Shown: positions 63,570 through 64,000 of the stretch, piece after piece
Position numbering within the stretch: the stretch's first letter is position 1
Layout of the letters: the number at the start of each line of letters is the position of its first letter
Assembly (NCBI GenBank): GCA_947072565.1
Contig: CAMTIM010000082.1
Span: 1 to 64,000 of the forward strand
Source of the DNA: an uncultured Peptostreptococcaceae bacterium
GTDB taxonomy: Bacteria; Bacillota; Clostridia; Peptostreptococcales; Peptostreptococcaceae
Reading direction: 5' to 3'
Length of the DNA stretch: 64,000 bases
The notes under the pieces: model-generated
What the model was told of the DNA's origin: nothing
The model's input: the letters and a program-made list of their open reading frames with translations, nothing else
Database searches by the model: none
Position numbers and translations under genes: made by a program

Positions 63570-64000
63570 ATGATTAAAATAGCAATCTGTGAGGATGAAA
63601 AAGAGCAACAAGAGTTGTTAAAAGATTACATTGAGCAGATATTTAAAGGGATATCTGTTGAATATAGTTTATATGTATTTAACTCAGGGGAAGAATTATT
63701 TGAAAATTATCCTAAAGACATTGATATATTTTTATTAGATATACAATTAAATGAAATTAATGGAATGGATACAGCTAGAAAGATTAGGATTTTAGATAAT
63801 AAAGTGGAAATCATTTTTATTACATCACTAATAGAATATGCACTAGAAGGTTATGAAGTAAGGGCTTATAGATATTTAATAAAACCAGTAAAATATGATG
63901 ATTTAAAAGAAAATATTATCAACTGCATAAAAGAAGTAGATATAAAAAATAAATACATTATTGTAAAAGCACAAGGCAATCAAATTAAATTGGATATAAA
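63570..64000 (+). CDS. LytTR-type response regulator, 3'-truncated by window edge
   Basis: The frame runs from an ATG behind GGGGGG to the end of the window (143 codons visible, no stop). The receiver domain has AICEDEKEQQ, FLLDIQLNEINGMD with the phosphoacceptor Asp, and YLIKPVKYDDL. This wording (EINGMDTARKIR, YEVRAYRYLIKP) is typical of AgrA/VirR-like regulators. The last visible residues, YIIVKAQGNQIKLDI, look like the first strands of a LytTR DNA-binding domain. Direct repeats that fit such a domain lie upstream of the preceding permease gene. Confidence 0.9.
   Translation, partial: MIKIAICEDEKEQQELLKDYIEQIFKGISVEYSLYVFNSGEELFENYPKDIDIFLLDIQLNEINGMDTARKIRILDNKVEIIFITSLIEYALEGYEVRAYRYLIKPVKYDDLKENIINCIKEVDIKNKYIIVKAQGNQIKLDI

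Overview
The window is AT-rich, densely coded, low-GC Gram-positive DNA with strong purine-rich ribosome binding sites, frequent TTG/GTG starts and intrinsic terminators. The gene content points to an anaerobic clostridium, most likely of the Peptostreptococcaceae (Clostridioides/Paraclostridium/Romboutsia-like). It includes a three-gene 4-hydroxyphenylacetate decarboxylase (p-cresol) operon, a Na+-pumping oxaloacetate decarboxylase operon, nadABC, a PadR/DUF2812 pair, a CD3324-type protein and many FtsX-type ABC exporters with their own two-component systems. The species cannot be fixed from the sequence alone. No rRNA, tRNA or CRISPR array was seen.

Layout. 1-1.8 kb: the 3' part of an orphan PAS histidine kinase. 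2.1-5.4 kb: oxaloacetate decarboxylase operon (alpha, gamma-like, separate biotin carrier, beta). 5.5-8.6 kb: nadABC behind a probable NiaR operator. 8.7-9.9 kb: membrane diguanylate cyclase. 10.0-15.3 kb: a phage-type replication module (Rrp5-like, DUF2815, family A DNA polymerase, VapE primase-helicase) with no integrase, terminase or structural gene. 15.3-16.2 kb: a B3/B4-domain protein behind a textbook MerR-type promoter. 16.2-30.4 kb: a defence island. It holds a Septu-like ATPase/HNH pair, a frameshifted HEPN gene, an IS3 remnant, then an operon of metallo-beta-lactamase fold protein, trypsin-like protease fused to a STAND NTPase, two small proteins and a radical SAM/SPASM enzyme. A second, classic PtuA-PtuB Septu pair and decayed fragments follow.

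31.0-39.9 kb: a Cache histidine kinase, proline iminopeptidase, nitroreductase, Cu/Zn-SOD-like protein, the PadR/DUF2812 pair with its operator, two tandem ~370-bp copies of an apparent structured RNA gene (a third partial copy lies downstream), an L,D-transpeptidase, a TraX protein and an XRE regulator. 40.0-50.5 kb: two neighbouring exporter modules, each with FtsX permease, ATPase, response regulator and kinase. 50.5-55.4 kb: hpdBCA preceded by a perfect 57-bp palindrome and followed by a Crp/Fnr-type regulator. 55.5-64 kb: a Ca2+-type P-ATPase, a possible leader-peptide attenuator before a CD3324-type gene, an ABC-F ATPase, and a third FtsX permease with LytTR-type direct repeats upstream and a LytTR-type response regulator (cut by the window end) downstream.

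The most promising undescribed system is the coupled operon at 21.8-27.7 kb. It joins an AVAST type 1-like sensing/proteolysis core to a probable radical SAM peptide/protein-modification module whose candidate substrate starts with an Asn-Ser-Ser-Ser motif. The tandem RNA genes and the hpd palindrome plus Crp/Fnr regulator are the next best leads.
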